Shown here: piece by piece, positions 49,844-56,288 of the stretch
How positions within the stretch are numbered: position 1 is the first letter of the stretch
Layout of the letters: every line of letters begins with the position of its first letter
Source of the DNA: Lysinibacillus antri
GTDB lineage: Bacteria; Bacillota; Bacilli; Bacillales_A; Planococcaceae
Length of the DNA stretch: 56,288 nt
Direction: 5' to 3'
Assembly (NCBI RefSeq): GCF_003977595.1
Contig: NZ_RYYR01000026.1
Span: 1 to 56,288, forward strand
Program-made: the position numbers and the translations under genes
Notes under the pieces: generated by a model
Seen by the model: only the letters and a program-made list of their open reading frames with translations
Told to the model about the DNA's origin: nothing
The model's database searches: none

Positions 49844-50869
49844 TTACTTAATGTTCTTCGCTACGTCTGAGATTAAAGTTAAGTATTCATCAATTGTGTA
49901 TTGAATTGAAAGTGGGTTAGGGTTACCAGCAGCTGCTAATGGTGTGTTGTCTTCTATAACTACGATGTTTCCGGCAGCAATTGCAGGAACTTTCCCTAAA
50001 ATTGGATCTGCCTGTAAAGCAGCTAATGTATCTTTGTTACCATAAGTAATAAATAGATCAGTGTCGTTTAATGCATCTGCATTTTCAGCGCTTACTTGAA
50101 TGTAGAAGCTGTCCTCAGTAATCAACTTTTTAATACCTTCAGGATATTCCATACCTAAATCAGATAAAAATTCGCCACGTGGATCTGCAGGTGTATAAAT
50201 ATAGAAGCTTGATAAATCAGCTGTGTTAAACATACCGAATGCAGCCTTTTTACCTTTAATACTAGAGTGCTCATTTGCTTTTTCAGCAATTAACTTTTCT
50301 GTAGCAGCAACTAATTTCTTACCTTCTTCTTCCATACCCATACCTTTAGCGTTTAATAACACTTGGTCGCGCCAAGGTGTTACCCATGGAGTTTCTTCGT
50401 AAGGAACTACTGGGGCAATTTGGCTTAAAGTATCATATTCTTCTTGAGTAATACCTGAATATGCAGCAAGAATTACATCTGGATTACTATCAGCAATTGC
50501 TTCAAAATCTAAACCGTCAGTGTCTTGATATACTGTTGGATTTTCTTCACCTAGCTCTTTTAATTTATCAGCAGTCCAAGGTAATAAACCAGAATCATCT
50601 TGGATTCCGTAGTTTGCAGCAGAGAAACCTACTGGTACTACACCAAGTGCTAATACTACATCATGGTTTGCCCAGGCTACTGTTGCAACTCGCTCAGGCT
50701 TTTCATCAATTGTTGTTTCACCAAATGCATGTTTAATAACGATTGGATACTGACTATCGTTTTCTTTTTCAGTTGTGGATTCTTCATTTATTGAACTGTC
50801 ATCGGCACAAGCCGCTAGAACCAGAACAAAAATTGAAGTAATGATAAATAATAATGATTTTTTCATTAT
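49844..50869 (-). CDS. Siderophore-binding lipoprotein of ABC transporter
   Basis: 341-aa FhuD/FeuA/YfiY-type binding protein. Lipoprotein signal LLFIITSIFVLVLAACADD (lipobox LAAC), then GETTIDEKPERVATVAWANHDVVLALGV and GLDFEAIADSNPDVILAAYSGIT, the standard Peripla_BP_2 pattern. Start MKKSLLF at 50869; four in-frame codons further upstream are less likely. Leads the operon under Fur boxes. Confidence 0.93.
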   Translation of the reverse strand: MMKKSLLFIITSIFVLVLAACADDSSINEESTTEKENDSQYPIVIKHAFGETTIDEKPERVATVAWANHDVVLALGVVPVGFSAANYGIQDDSGLLPWTADKLKELGEENPTVYQDTDGLDFEAIADSNPDVILAAYSGITQEEYDTLSQIAPVVPYEETPWVTPWRDQVLLNAKGMGMEEEGKKLVAATEKLIAEKANEHSSIKGKKAAFGMFNTADLSSFYIYTPADPRGEFLSDLGMEYPEGIKKLITEDSFYIQVSAENADALNDTDLFITYGNKDTLAALQADPILGKVPAIAAGNIVVIEDNTPLAAAGNPNPLSIQYTIDEYLTLISDVAKNIK

Positions 50870-50911
50870 AAATAGCCTCACTTTGTTGATTGATTTTTTT
50901 TATTTTATGTA

Positions 50912-50936
50912 AATGATAAAGATTTTCATTATCATT
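50912..50936. promoter_or_regulatory. Fur box 1 (transporter operon)
   Basis: AATGATAAAGATTTTCATTATCATT contains overlapping TGATAA / TTATCA half-sites on both strands, matching the 7-1-7 Fur consensus. It lies ~45-65 bp upstream of the binding-protein start, suggesting iron-dependent repression. Confidence 0.85.
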
Positions 50937-50983
50937 AATCTGAATTTATAATACTCTTAAAATTTTTCATCTGTCAACATTTT

Positions 50984-51000
50984 TTGAGAATGATTTTCAA
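50984..51000. promoter_or_regulatory. Fur box 2 (shared intergenic)
   Basis: TTGAGAATGATTTTCAA is a near-perfect inverted repeat of the Fur type (TGAGAATnATTnTCA). It is placed between the divergent transporter operon and reductase gene. Confidence 0.85.
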
Positions 51001-51037
51001 TTACAATTGACTTTCGAAACACAATTCGTTAATCTAA

Positions 51038-51054
51038 TTGATAAAGATTATCAG
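51038..51054. promoter_or_regulatory. Fur box 3 (reductase gene)
   Basis: TTGATAAAGATTATCAG, a TGATAA / TTATCA inverted repeat ~35 bp upstream of the reductase start. Places this gene in the same iron-starvation regulon. Confidence 0.82.
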
Positions 51055-51087
51055 TTGATTTGAATAAAACAAAATGGAGTGTTCTAA

Positions 51088-52113
51088 ATGGAAATATATG
51101 ATGTGACGATTATAGGTGGGGGACCTGCCGGGTTATATAGTGCTTTTTATAGTGGTATGCGTGACATGAAAACAAAAATTATCGAATATCATCCCTATTT
51201 AGGCGGGAAAGTGAATATCTTTTTAGAAAAAGTACTTTGGGATGTAGGTGGTCAACCACCAATTCAGGCTAATCATTTTATAGAAAATTTAATCGCACAA
51301 GCTATGACATTTGAACCGACCATAGTTTTGAGTCAAAAAGTTGACCGTATTGATAAAGAGGGACAATATTTTGTTATTTCGACAAATACAGGGGAGAAGC
51401 ATTATTCAAAATCGATTATTATCGCAATTGGTGGAGGTATCTATGAGCCAATTAAGTTGGAGCTTGAAGGAGCAGAAAAGTTTGAAATGTTGAACCTTCA
51501 CTACACAATTAACGGTATTGAGCGCTTTGAAAACAAAGATGTTTTAATATCGGGTGGAGGAAATGCCGCTATTGATTGGGCTGTTGAACTATTGCATGTC
51601 GCGAAAAAGCTAACAATTATTTACCGTAGTGATGAATTAAAAGCACATGAATCACAAATTAAAAAATTAATAGAGCACGGTGTAGAAATTAAATTAAATA
51701 CAGAAATGGTAAAGCTCATTTCAAATGAAAATAAAACAGCTATTGAACGTGTCCTATTAAAAGAAAATGAGACAGAGTATGAAATGACAATGGACGACGT
51801 ATTAGTATGTCACGGTTATAATCGCGAAGTTTCTCTAGACTTCTGTGATTCTATTGCACCCGTAAGAAATGAATATAAGCAATTTAAAAGCGAAGGGCAA
51901 TGTAAAACATCGATTCCTGGCATTTACGCAGTAGGAGATATCGTAGCCTATACAGATAAAGTTTACCTATTAGTAGGGACATTTAATGATGCAGTTTTAG
52001 CTGTAAATAGTGCGAAGAAATTCATTGAACCAGATGCGACAAGTTATGCCATGGTTTCTTCACATAATGATAAATTTAATGAGCGTAATGTAGCAGTTTT
52101 AGCGAACAAATAA
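51088..52113 (+). CDS. Ferredoxin/flavodoxin-NADP+ reductase (thioredoxin reductase-like, YcgT/YumC type)
   Basis: 341-aa FAD/NADPH flavoprotein. FAD motif TIIGGGPAGLYSAFYSGMR (residues ~8-26), NADPH motif SGGGNAAIDWAVELL (~153-167) and late YAVGDIVAYTDKVYLLVGTFNDA. The CxxC of true thioredoxin reductases is absent, which fits the type-2 FNR family. Divergent from the siderophore transporter and with its own Fur box. It probably supplies electrons for iron release from the siderophore or for flavodoxin under iron limitation (inference). Confidence 0.9.
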   Translation: MEIYDVTIIGGGPAGLYSAFYSGMRDMKTKIIEYHPYLGGKVNIFLEKVLWDVGGQPPIQANHFIENLIAQAMTFEPTIVLSQKVDRIDKEGQYFVISTNTGEKHYSKSIIIAIGGGIYEPIKLELEGAEKFEMLNLHYTINGIERFENKDVLISGGGNAAIDWAVELLHVAKKLTIIYRSDELKAHESQIKKLIEHGVEIKLNTEMVKLISNENKTAIERVLLKENETEYEMTMDDVLVCHGYNREVSLDFCDSIAPVRNEYKQFKSEGQCKTSIPGIYAVGDIVAYTDKVYLLVGTFNDAVLAVNSAKKFIEPDATSYAMVSSHNDKFNERNVAVLANK

Positions 52114-52146
52114 AAGCGGTTGAAGTTAGTTTAACCAAAGTAATAA

Positions 52147-52197
52147 GCAGACAATTTAGAAGTGCGATGATGCATTACTAAACAGTCTGCTTTTATG
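52147..52197 (+). terminator. Terminator after reductase gene
   Basis: Long stem AGCAGAC / GTCTGCT with inner TTTAGAAGTGC / GCATTACTAAA pairing and a trailing TTTTA. Confidence 0.8.
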
Positions 52198-52344
52198 TTT
52201 ATCCAGTTTAATGTTCACATCCCATCTCACGAATAAGTTTTCTGAATATTATAATGGTTAATTCCCCCATTTAGTGTATATTTAAAATAAATCATAATAA
52301 CTAAGTACGCACAGAATGGCTGTGTTAGTTGAAAGGAATGTGCT

Positions 52345-53199
52345 ATGAGAAGGATTATTTTATCGACAGAGAGTGGCGCGGATTTACCGGAAGATCTAGT
52401 TGAAAAACATCAAATTCAAGTAGTACCGATGCACGTCATCATGGATGGGAAGGATTATTTAGATGGTGAGCTACCTGTAGAGGAAGTTTTTGATTATCAT
52501 AGTCGCACGAAAAAAATACCATCTACAACCGCAACGAATGTACATGAGTATCATGATTTATTTACAAACATTAGAATGGCTTTTCCTGATAGCATCGTTA
52601 TTCATATTGGCTATACGTCTAAAGCATCTGCTTCCTTTCAAAGTGCGCTAATTGCAGCGGAAGATTTTGAAGATCTTTTCCTAATTGATGCGCTAAACGT
52701 GACAGGTGGATTAGCTGCAATCGTGATGTATGCAGTTACTGTGCTTGAGAAAGAACCTTCCATTGACCATGTTCGCTTAATAGAAAAAATTGAATCGGTG
52801 GTTCCTAAAACAAGGTTGGCTTTCATTCCTGGCAGTTTAGACTTTCTAAGAGCGGGTGGCCGAGTAAGTAACGTTGCTTATATTGGAGGATCATTATTAA
52901 AAATAAAGCCGTGCATCGAATTAAAAGAAGGAAAGCTTGTTTCAACTAGAAAATATCGTGGGCATATGAGCATAGTTGCGGAAAAACTCATGCGAGACTA
53001 CTTAAACCAATACGACATTGATCGAAAACAGCTGTATTTGATCTATTCTATCGGACTTGATGAAAGTATTAAGAGCCGAATGGATGAAATCGCAAAGGAA
53101 ACAGGTTTCGAAAATGTAACATGGATGCAAGCGGGTGCAATGATTTCTACCCATGCTGGACCTGGAGGCTTTGGGATTGCGGGAATAGAATATATTTAA
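52345..53199 (+). CDS. DegV-family fatty acid-binding protein
   Basis: 284 aa. DegV signature: STESGADLP near the N-terminus, VPMHVIMDG, conserved TTATNVHEY, IGYTSKASASFQSA, ALNVTGG and the late HAGPGGFGIAG. DegV/FakB proteins bind a fatty acid and present it to kinase FakA. AAAGGAATG upstream of ATG. Stands alone between terminators. Confidence 0.93.
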   Translation: MRRIILSTESGADLPEDLVEKHQIQVVPMHVIMDGKDYLDGELPVEEVFDYHSRTKKIPSTTATNVHEYHDLFTNIRMAFPDSIVIHIGYTSKASASFQSALIAAEDFEDLFLIDALNVTGGLAAIVMYAVTVLEKEPSIDHVRLIEKIESVVPKTRLAFIPGSLDFLRAGGRVSNVAYIGGSLLKIKPCIELKEGKLVSTRKYRGHMSIVAEKLMRDYLNQYDIDRKQLYLIYSIGLDESIKSRMDEIAKETGFENVTWMQAGAMISTHAGPGGFGIAGIEYI

Positions 53200-53306
53200 T
53201 ATACCCCTTTTAACGTCTTACTACATGTTGAGCTTGTGTGTGGTGAGGTTATATTTAAATTAAGCAAGAAGAATTAACAACGAATTAAATAGTTAAATTC
53301 ATTAAG

Positions 53307-53342
53307 AACTCTCTCTAATTTTAATATTAGGAGAGTTTTTCG
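53307..53342 (+). terminator. Terminator after degV
   Basis: AACTCTC...GAGAGTT stem with an AT-rich apical helix and TTTTTC. Lies ~100 bp after the DegV stop. Confidence 0.78.
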
Positions 53343-53356
53343 TTTATAAATGGGAG

Positions 53357-53401
53357 TCCACACATTGTGAAACGGTGGCATGGTTGGAGTTGTTGTGTTA
53401 A
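53357..53401 (+). pseudogene. Remnant of an rlmCD/rumA 3' end
   Basis: 45 bp that read STHCETVAWLELLC-stop, almost the same as the TTHCEAVAWLEL C-terminus of the rlmCD gene ending at 38930. At DNA level 28 of 32 aligned bases match. The upstream part of the gene is missing. It may be a boundary scar (att-like) of an element integrated at rlmCD or the end of a lost paralogue. Nothing else is seen in 53200-53504 besides the DegV terminator. Confidence 0.75.
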
Positions 53402-53504
53402 ATTTTTCAAAATCTGTTAGAAAGCTCCAGTGTTTATGAACCTCTTCACTACAATCATCTACATGATATAATATTCACATGTTATTTGGTTTGGAGATGT
53501 TTTT

Positions 53505-54098
53505 ATGGCAGAAAGAGGTAGACCAAAAGGAGCCAATGGAGAAGAAAGTCGTGCGTTATTGCTAGAGGTGGCAGCGAATGAGTTTGCACAAAATGGATAT
53601 CACAAGACAAAAGTAAGTTCGATTGTAAAAAGGGCATCATTGAGTCAACCTTCTTTTTATTTATATTTTAAAAATAAAGAAGCGATTTTTGAAGAATTGG
53701 AAGATTTATTTCGTTTGCGGATGATCGAGTTTGCGAAAAAAAGCCGTTTAGAACCAGATCTTCAGTTATCAACGCTTAAAGAAAGAATTGTATACGGCTT
53801 ACAAAATCTATTGGAATACTTAGCGAAAAACCCGGACTTAACTCAAATTGGCTTTTATATTTCAACACGAGCAAATGAAGTAAAAAAACAATTGGTGGAA
53901 CAAATTAAAGAAAATCTCGATTTTGAAGTAAATGTAGGTTACTTTCGAAAAGATGTAGATACACAAATGGTAGCCGAGAGCTTAATTGGAATAATTGAGC
54001 GATTAACATTTTCCCAACTCCTTTCCCAACAAAAAGAACCCGCACAAATCGCAAACAACATTGTCGACTTATTGTTGGAAGGTATACTAGATAATTAA
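53505..54098 (+). CDS. TetR/AcrR-family transcriptional regulator
   Basis: 197 aa. The N-terminal TetR HTH is GYHKTKVSSIVKRASLSQPSFYLYFKNKEAIFEEL (here ~27-62), preceded by the basic RGRPKG arm. An all-helical C-terminal ligand domain follows. GGAGATG upstream of ATG. Neighbour of a clear paralogue; no adjacent transporter or enzyme target is evident. Confidence 0.92.
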   Translation: MAERGRPKGANGEESRALLLEVAANEFAQNGYHKTKVSSIVKRASLSQPSFYLYFKNKEAIFEELEDLFRLRMIEFAKKSRLEPDLQLSTLKERIVYGLQNLLEYLAKNPDLTQIGFYISTRANEVKKQLVEQIKENLDFEVNVGYFRKDVDTQMVAESLIGIIERLTFSQLLSQQKEPAQIANNIVDLLLEGILDN

Positions 54099-54139
54099 GT
54101 ACTATGTTAATGATGAAAATCTTTATTTAGGTGATAAAC

Positions 54140-54739
54140 ATGAGTAAACGTGGTAGAAAAAAAGGATCATCCGGAGAGGTAAGTAGAGCTTTATTATTAA
54201 ATATGGCAGTTGAGGAATTTGCTTTAAACGGGTATCACGAAACAAAAATTAGTACCATTGTGGAGAGGGCAGGGGTTACACAGAAGACCTTTTATCTTTA
54301 TTTCAATAGTAAAGAAGCGATTTTCCAGGAATTAATAACAAAATTTAGAGAAAAGTTATCAACTATTGTTAGTGAGAGTCGTTTGGAAGCAACTATGGAT
54401 AAAAGTGATATCGTAAATAAATTGTTTAAGATGTTGCAATTTTTTGCGGAAAATTCCCATTTAACCCAAATCGGATTTTACCTTTCAGAAGAGTCGATTG
54501 AAATAAAGAAACAACTATTAGAACAAATAAGTAATTATTTAAATGCCGGTGCAAAGGATGGATATTTTCGTTCAAATGTAGATATGGATTTTGTTGCGGA
54601 AAGTTTACTAGGAATGATCGAACGTCTGACGCAAACCCAACTATTCAGCGGATTGAAAGGCCCTCAACAACTAGCAGAAGAAATTGCCATGGTTGTATTA
54701 AAAGGAATTGCTAGTAGAGAAAAAGAACAAATTCAGTAA
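54140..54739 (+). CDS. TetR/AcrR-family transcriptional regulator (tandem paralogue)
   Basis: 199 aa, alignable end to end with the preceding gene: RGRKKGSSGE arm, HTH GYHETKISTIVERAGVTQKTFYLYF, and a matching C-terminal half (LTQIGFYLSEES, GYFRSNVD, ESLLGMIERLTQTQL). An upstream in-frame GTG at 54131 lies inside the ribosome site AGGTGAT, so ATG 54140 is preferred. A gene duplication is the simplest origin. Ends with a strong terminator. Confidence 0.92.
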   Translation: MSKRGRKKGSSGEVSRALLLNMAVEEFALNGYHETKISTIVERAGVTQKTFYLYFNSKEAIFQELITKFREKLSTIVSESRLEATMDKSDIVNKLFKMLQFFAENSHLTQIGFYLSEESIEIKKQLLEQISNYLNAGAKDGYFRSNVDMDFVAESLLGMIERLTQTQLFSGLKGPQQLAEEIAMVVLKGIASREKEQIQ

Positions 54740-54750
54740 ATATTAGTGGG

Positions 54751-54788
54751 ACACTATTAGTCAAAAGAAGGCTAATAGTGTTTTTTTG
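54751..54788 (+). terminator. Terminator after TetR pair
   Basis: Perfect 10-bp stem ACACTATTAG / CTAATAGTGT, 11-nt loop and seven T. The ~230 bp that follow up to the dihydrouridine synthase are AT-rich with no gene seen. Confidence 0.9.
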
Positions 54789-55038
54789 TAAACATTATAA
54801 AGTCTACTATTTATTAACTTTTTATTTATCTAATGTAATATATAAATACTATTCAGGACTGATTTTCGTTAAAATAAATATTGCTGATTTCAAAAAAAAT
54901 TCCTGCAAACTATAAATGTCTCGATATACTTGTATTTGATAATAAGTGATTAAGCATGATATAAGTGTAAAAGAAACAAAACATATTTTTAGATAAGATT
55001 TTGAAGTTGTATGCATAATGAGAGGATATGAGTTTGAC

Positions 55039-56028
55039 ATGATAGATAATTTTTGGCGTGAGTTACCACGACCATTTTTTGTACTTGCACCGATGGAAGA
55101 TGTGACGGATGTTGTATTTCGCCATGTTGTCGCTAAAGCAGGTCGACCGGATGTATTTTTCACAGAGTTCACCAATTCGGAGAGCTACTGTCATCCAGAG
55201 GGCATGAAAAGTGTGCGTGGACGTTTACTCTTTACAGAAGATGAACAGCCAATGGTCGCGCATATTTGGGGAGATAGTCCGGAAAATTTCCGCAAAATGA
55301 GTATTGGTATGGCCGAGCTAGGCTTTAAAGGGATTGATATCAACATGGGTTGCCCTGTGCCGAATGTTGCACAACGAGGAAAAGGGAGTGGCCTTATTCT
55401 GCGTCCAGACGTTGCAGCAGAATTGATCCAAGCCGCAAAAGCTGGTGGGTTACCAGTCAGCGTGAAAACTCGCCTTGGCTATAAAGAGGTCGATGAGTGG
55501 AAAGAATGGCTAACGCATATTTTAAAACAAGATATCGCCAACCTTTCAATTCATTTACGTACGCGTAAAGAGATGAGCCAGGTGGATGCACACTGGGAGC
55601 TAATCCCGGAAATTAAGGCGTTACGTGACGAAATCGCACCCGATACGTTATTAACTATTAATGGTGATATTTTAGATCGCCAAATGGGTCTAGAACTTGT
55701 TGAAAAATATGGTGTTGATGGCGTGATGATTGGGCGCGGTATTTTCAAAAATCCGTTTGCTTTTGAAAAAGAACCGAAAGAGCATAGCAGTGAAGAGTAC
55801 TTAGATCTTTTAAGATTGCAACTAGACTTACAAGATCAATATGCGGAAATACTACCACGTTCAATTTCTGGGCTTCACCGCTTCTTCAAAATCTATGTAA
55901 AAGGCTTCCGAGGCGCGGGAGAATTACGAAATCAATTAATGAACACAAAATCAACAGATGAAGTTCGCACAGTGCTTGATAACTTTGGAAAGAATGTTGA
56001 TGGGATGAAAGACAATGAAGGGCTTTAA
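55039..56028 (+). CDS. tRNA-dihydrouridine synthase
   Basis: 329-aa FMN enzyme of the Dus family reducing uridine to dihydrouridine in tRNA. FMN-binding [14 protein letters not shown], the catalytic-site NMGCPVPNV (family active Cys region), [24 protein letters not shown] and [13 protein letters not shown] are present. ATG 55039 gives the common N-terminus [13 protein letters not shown] and has AGAGGA upstream. ATG 55018 is a possible longer start without a clear ribosome site. The subfamily (DusB/C-like) is not resolved. Confidence 0.92.
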   Translation: MIDNFWRELPRPFFVLAPMEDVTDVVFRHVVAKAGRPDVFFTEFTNSESYCHPEGMKSVRGRLLFTEDEQPMVAHIWGDSPENFRKMSIGMAELGFKGIDINMGCPVPNVAQRGKGSGLILRPDVAAELIQAAKAGGLPVSVKTRLGYKEVDEWKEWLTHILKQDIANLSIHLRTRKEMSQVDAHWELIPEIKALRDEIAPDTLLTINGDILDRQMGLELVEKYGVDGVMIGRGIFKNPFAFEKEPKEHSSEEYLDLLRLQLDLQDQYAEILPRSISGLHRFFKIYVKGFRGAGELRNQLMNTKSTDEVRTVLDNFGKNVDGMKDNEGL

Positions 56029-56070
56029 TTTTCAAAGTTAATCAATAAACTTAAAGTAACTATAATAAAC

Positions 56071-56106
56071 ATCCGCCGAGAGTCCAAGAGATTCTCGGAT
56101 TTTTTA
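56071..56106 (+). terminator. Terminator after dus gene
   Basis: CCGAGA / TCTCGG-based stem with flanking ATCC / GGAT pairing and T6. Confidence 0.83.
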
Positions 56107-56250
56107 TAGCCAAGCATGTATTTGATAAGTTAAAACTGAGATACTTTCGACCAAAGCTTCTTATAAAGTAAGCCCCCAATCAAACAACGCATGGTAACAC
56201 GCAGCACCTCCCGGTACTATAAATGTATCAATTAAAGGAGGTGCTTTCTT

Positions 56251-56288
56251 ATGCCACAACAAAAATTAGCTATTGTCCCCGTAACACT
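56251..56288 (+). CDS. Start of a gene cut by the window edge
   Basis: ATG at 56251 follows an ideal AAAGGAGGTG ribosome site (56234-56243). The visible 12 codons read MPQQKLAIVPVT. The opening resembles small DUF1659-type bacillar proteins, but this is too short to call. Confidence 0.65.
   Translation, partial: MPQQKLAIVPVT

Overview
The window is AT-rich chromosomal DNA from a low-GC Gram-positive spore-former-type bacterium (Bacillota). The protein sequences and the order purEKBCSQLFMNHD – yerA – yerB – yerC – pcrB – pcrA – ligA – camS – gatCAB – dgkB – rlmCD match the Bacillus subtilis chromosome. The flavour of the sequences (NETI-motif protein, UUG/GUG starts, tandem TetR genes) suggests a Planococcaceae/Caryophanaceae member (Lysinibacillus/Solibacillus/Ureibacillus type). 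That placement is inference.

Layout: (1) 1-300, end of an rRNA operon (23S 3' end, 5S, terminator). (2) 0.5-5.5 kb, an MscS channel, two PepSY proteins with very acidic tails next to an OmpR/EnvZ-type two-component system, and a small NETI protein. (3) 5.5-18.8 kb, the complete de novo purine operon, controlled by two PurR boxes, a sigma-A promoter and a guanine-type purine riboswitch ending in a terminator. (4) 18.8-23.5 kb, a DUF2892 protein, adenine deaminase, lipoprotein YerB, regulator YerC and PcrB. (5) 23.6-30.1 kb, pcrA-ligA-camS. Here pcrA is split by an 849-nt ORF-less group II intron whose removal exactly restores a 750-codon reading frame. A highly palindromic spacer lies between pcrA and ligA. 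(6) 30.4-38.9 kb, gatCAB, a thioredoxin-like protein, diacylglycerol kinase dgkB, an OatA-like acyltransferase and the 23S rRNA uracil methyltransferase rlmCD.

(7) 38.9-53.4 kb looks like an accessory island. It begins just after rlmCD with an array of degenerate repeats that resemble transposase (TnsB-like) binding sites. It ends with a 45-bp remnant of an rlmCD-type 3' end. Inside are an uncharacterised 477-aa protein, a decayed lipoprotein pseudogene and its intact paralogue (both carried on ~205-bp direct repeats), a Tat-secreted GMC oxidoreductase operon with its own TatA and TatC, a Fur-regulated siderophore ABC transporter, a divergent Fur-regulated ferredoxin/flavodoxin-type NADPH reductase, and a DegV protein. 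(8) 53.5-56.3 kb, two tandem TetR regulators, a tRNA-dihydrouridine synthase and the first codons of a further gene cut by the window edge.

The genes form recognisable functional groups: purine synthesis (pur operon) next to adenine salvage (yerA); DNA repair and replication (pcrA, ligA); tRNA amidation (gatCAB); and an extracytoplasmic oxidoreductase plus its export machinery and iron uptake in the island. The most striking item is the group II intron sitting inside the DExx-box codons of an essential helicase without encoding its own maturase.
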